A stretch of 5,786 bases of DNA from Haloarculaceae archaeon. Its GTDB lineage: Archaea; Halobacteriota; Halobacteria; Halobacteriales; Haloarculaceae. The stretch covers positions 1-5,786 of the forward strand of contig JAHENO010000161.1 of the NCBI GenBank assembly GCA_018609945.1, given 5' to 3'. The position numbers and the translations under genes were made by a program. A model generated the notes under the pieces. The model made no database searches and was not told the origin of the DNA. It was given only the letters and a program-made list of their open reading frames with translations. The first letter of the stretch is position 1, and each line of letters opens with the position of its first letter. Shown here one piece after another: positions 5,196 through 5,786 of this stretch.

Positions 5196-5786
5196 ATGCC
5201 ACAGACACCGAATCACGGCTACAACGTCCCGAACAAGGGCGAACCGAACTGGCACAAACCGCTCAACGACAACTTCAGACAGTACGACACGGACATCGAG
5301 ATCCGCGACCTCGACGCAAACAGCGGGAACTACCAGCCCGCACAGGGTGCGAAGTTCTTTGCGACCGACACCGGGGCCATCTACTTCGGGGACGGCTCCA
5401 GCTGGAACCGGCTGCTCCCGTCCGGCACGGACCCGATCTTCGGGGAAATCGAGGCGGACAGGCTCGGCCTCGGCCGGGCGCCCGTCGCGAAAAACAGGCT
5501 CACCGCACGCCTCTCCTCCGGTGACGGCGCGGCGGTCGACGCGCGGACGTCCTCGGCGGACAACACGGCCACGGGCGTCTACGCGGAGGCGTCGAGTTCC
5601 TCGGGCAACACCTTCGGGACGTACTCGGTGAGCCGGTCGCCCGAGGGCCACGGCGTCTTCGGCGTCAATTTCTCGTCGTCCGGCCGGTCCATCGGCGTCG
5701 AGGGGCGCGCGGAGTCGCCACAGGGTGCCGGCGTCCAGGCGCTCAACCGCCAGGGACTCGCCCTCAGAGCCGTCGGCGACTCCGAA
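5196..5786 (+). CDS. Tail-fibre-like protein with beta-type repeats (3' truncated)
   Basis: The first 197 codons are present and the frame runs off the window. The N-terminus (MPQTPNHGYNVPNKGEPNWH, then KPLNDNFRQYDTDIEIRD) is a recognisable opening of haloarchaeal and phage-like surface or tail proteins, in which NVPxxGxxxWHxPLNxNFxxxD precedes a beta-rich body. It is followed by GAKFFATDTGAIYFGDGSSW (51-70), a module common in phage tail fibres and receptor-binding proteins. After a linker (80-110) come pseudo-repeats of about 12-15 residues: GVYAEASSSSG, GTYSVSRSPEG, GVFGVNFSSSG, GVEGRAESPQG and GVQALNRQG. Each pairs a Gly-Val/Thr-aromatic or similar strand with a Ser/Gly turn, as in a parallel beta-helix or a trimeric beta-prism. 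No signal peptide is visible, which is odd beside a lipoprotein gene. A cell-surface adhesin, a sugar-active beta-helix protein or a provirus fibre are all possible. The strong SD and 21-nt gap place it in the operon with the lipoprotein gene. Confidence 0.86.
   Translation, partial: MPQTPNHGYNVPNKGEPNWHKPLNDNFRQYDTDIEIRDLDANSGNYQPAQGAKFFATDTGAIYFGDGSSWNRLLPSGTDPIFGEIEADRLGLGRAPVAKNRLTARLSSGDGAAVDARTSSADNTATGVYAEASSSSGNTFGTYSVSRSPEGHGVFGVNFSSSGRSIGVEGRAESPQGAGVQALNRQGLALRAVGDSE

Noticed and set aside
4464..5651. A 395-codon minus-strand frame opposite the lipoprotein and fibre-like genes
   Set aside because: Its composition (Arg, Gly, Val, Cys-rich) is that of a shadow frame, and the plus strand has SD sequences, a Tat lipobox and fibre-like motifs.

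Overview
The window looks like a chromosomal segment of a halophilic archaeon (class Halobacteria). The DNA is GC-rich with G/C-ending codons, and the predicted proteins are acidic and rich in Asp, Glu, Thr and Ala. Several genes have an AT-rich TATA-like element about 25-30 nt before the ATG and no Shine-Dalgarno (SD) sequence, the leaderless promoter layout common in haloarchaea. Tat-type lipoprotein signals and secreted proteins with Thr/Pro/Gly linkers fit the same group. No rRNA, tRNA, CRISPR array, transposase or integrase was seen.

Left part (1-1640): the 3' end of an exported protein with an Ig-like beta-sandwich; a small HD-domain phosphohydrolase (576-1121); and, convergent with it across 20 bp, a GNAT acetyltransferase on the minus strand (1142-1639, GTG start). 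This part is ordinary.

Middle (1641-4014): two rightward genes, each with its own leaderless-type promoter. The first (1775-2950) encodes a signal peptide, an outside domain, one membrane segment, an acidic linker and a cytoplasmic winged helix, so it looks like a membrane-bound one-component regulator. The second (3064-4014) encodes a secreted protein with a charged helical middle and a C-terminal domain resembling the SCP2 fold. Three phased 10-bp direct repeats lie just upstream of the second promoter.

Right part (4015-5786): a 366-nt gene-poor stretch holds an AT-rich promoter-like island, two more copies of the same 10-bp repeat and a second TATA-like box. A compact rightward gene cluster follows: a 53-aa acidic protein resembling the small haloarchaeal DUF7331 family; a 57-aa ORF that starts directly after its stop codon, has a good SD and resembles a degenerate Tat lipoprotein signal; a Tat lipoprotein with a very low-complexity Thr/Pro/Gly body and a YGYGG end; and a protein with a phage-tail-fibre-like N-terminus and beta-type repeats, cut by the window end. 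The genes abut, overlap or are separated by 21 nt, so they probably form one operon. The shared 10-bp repeat upstream of both the secreted-protein gene and this operon is the most interesting link; the membrane-bound regulator encoded between them is a natural but unproven candidate to bind it.
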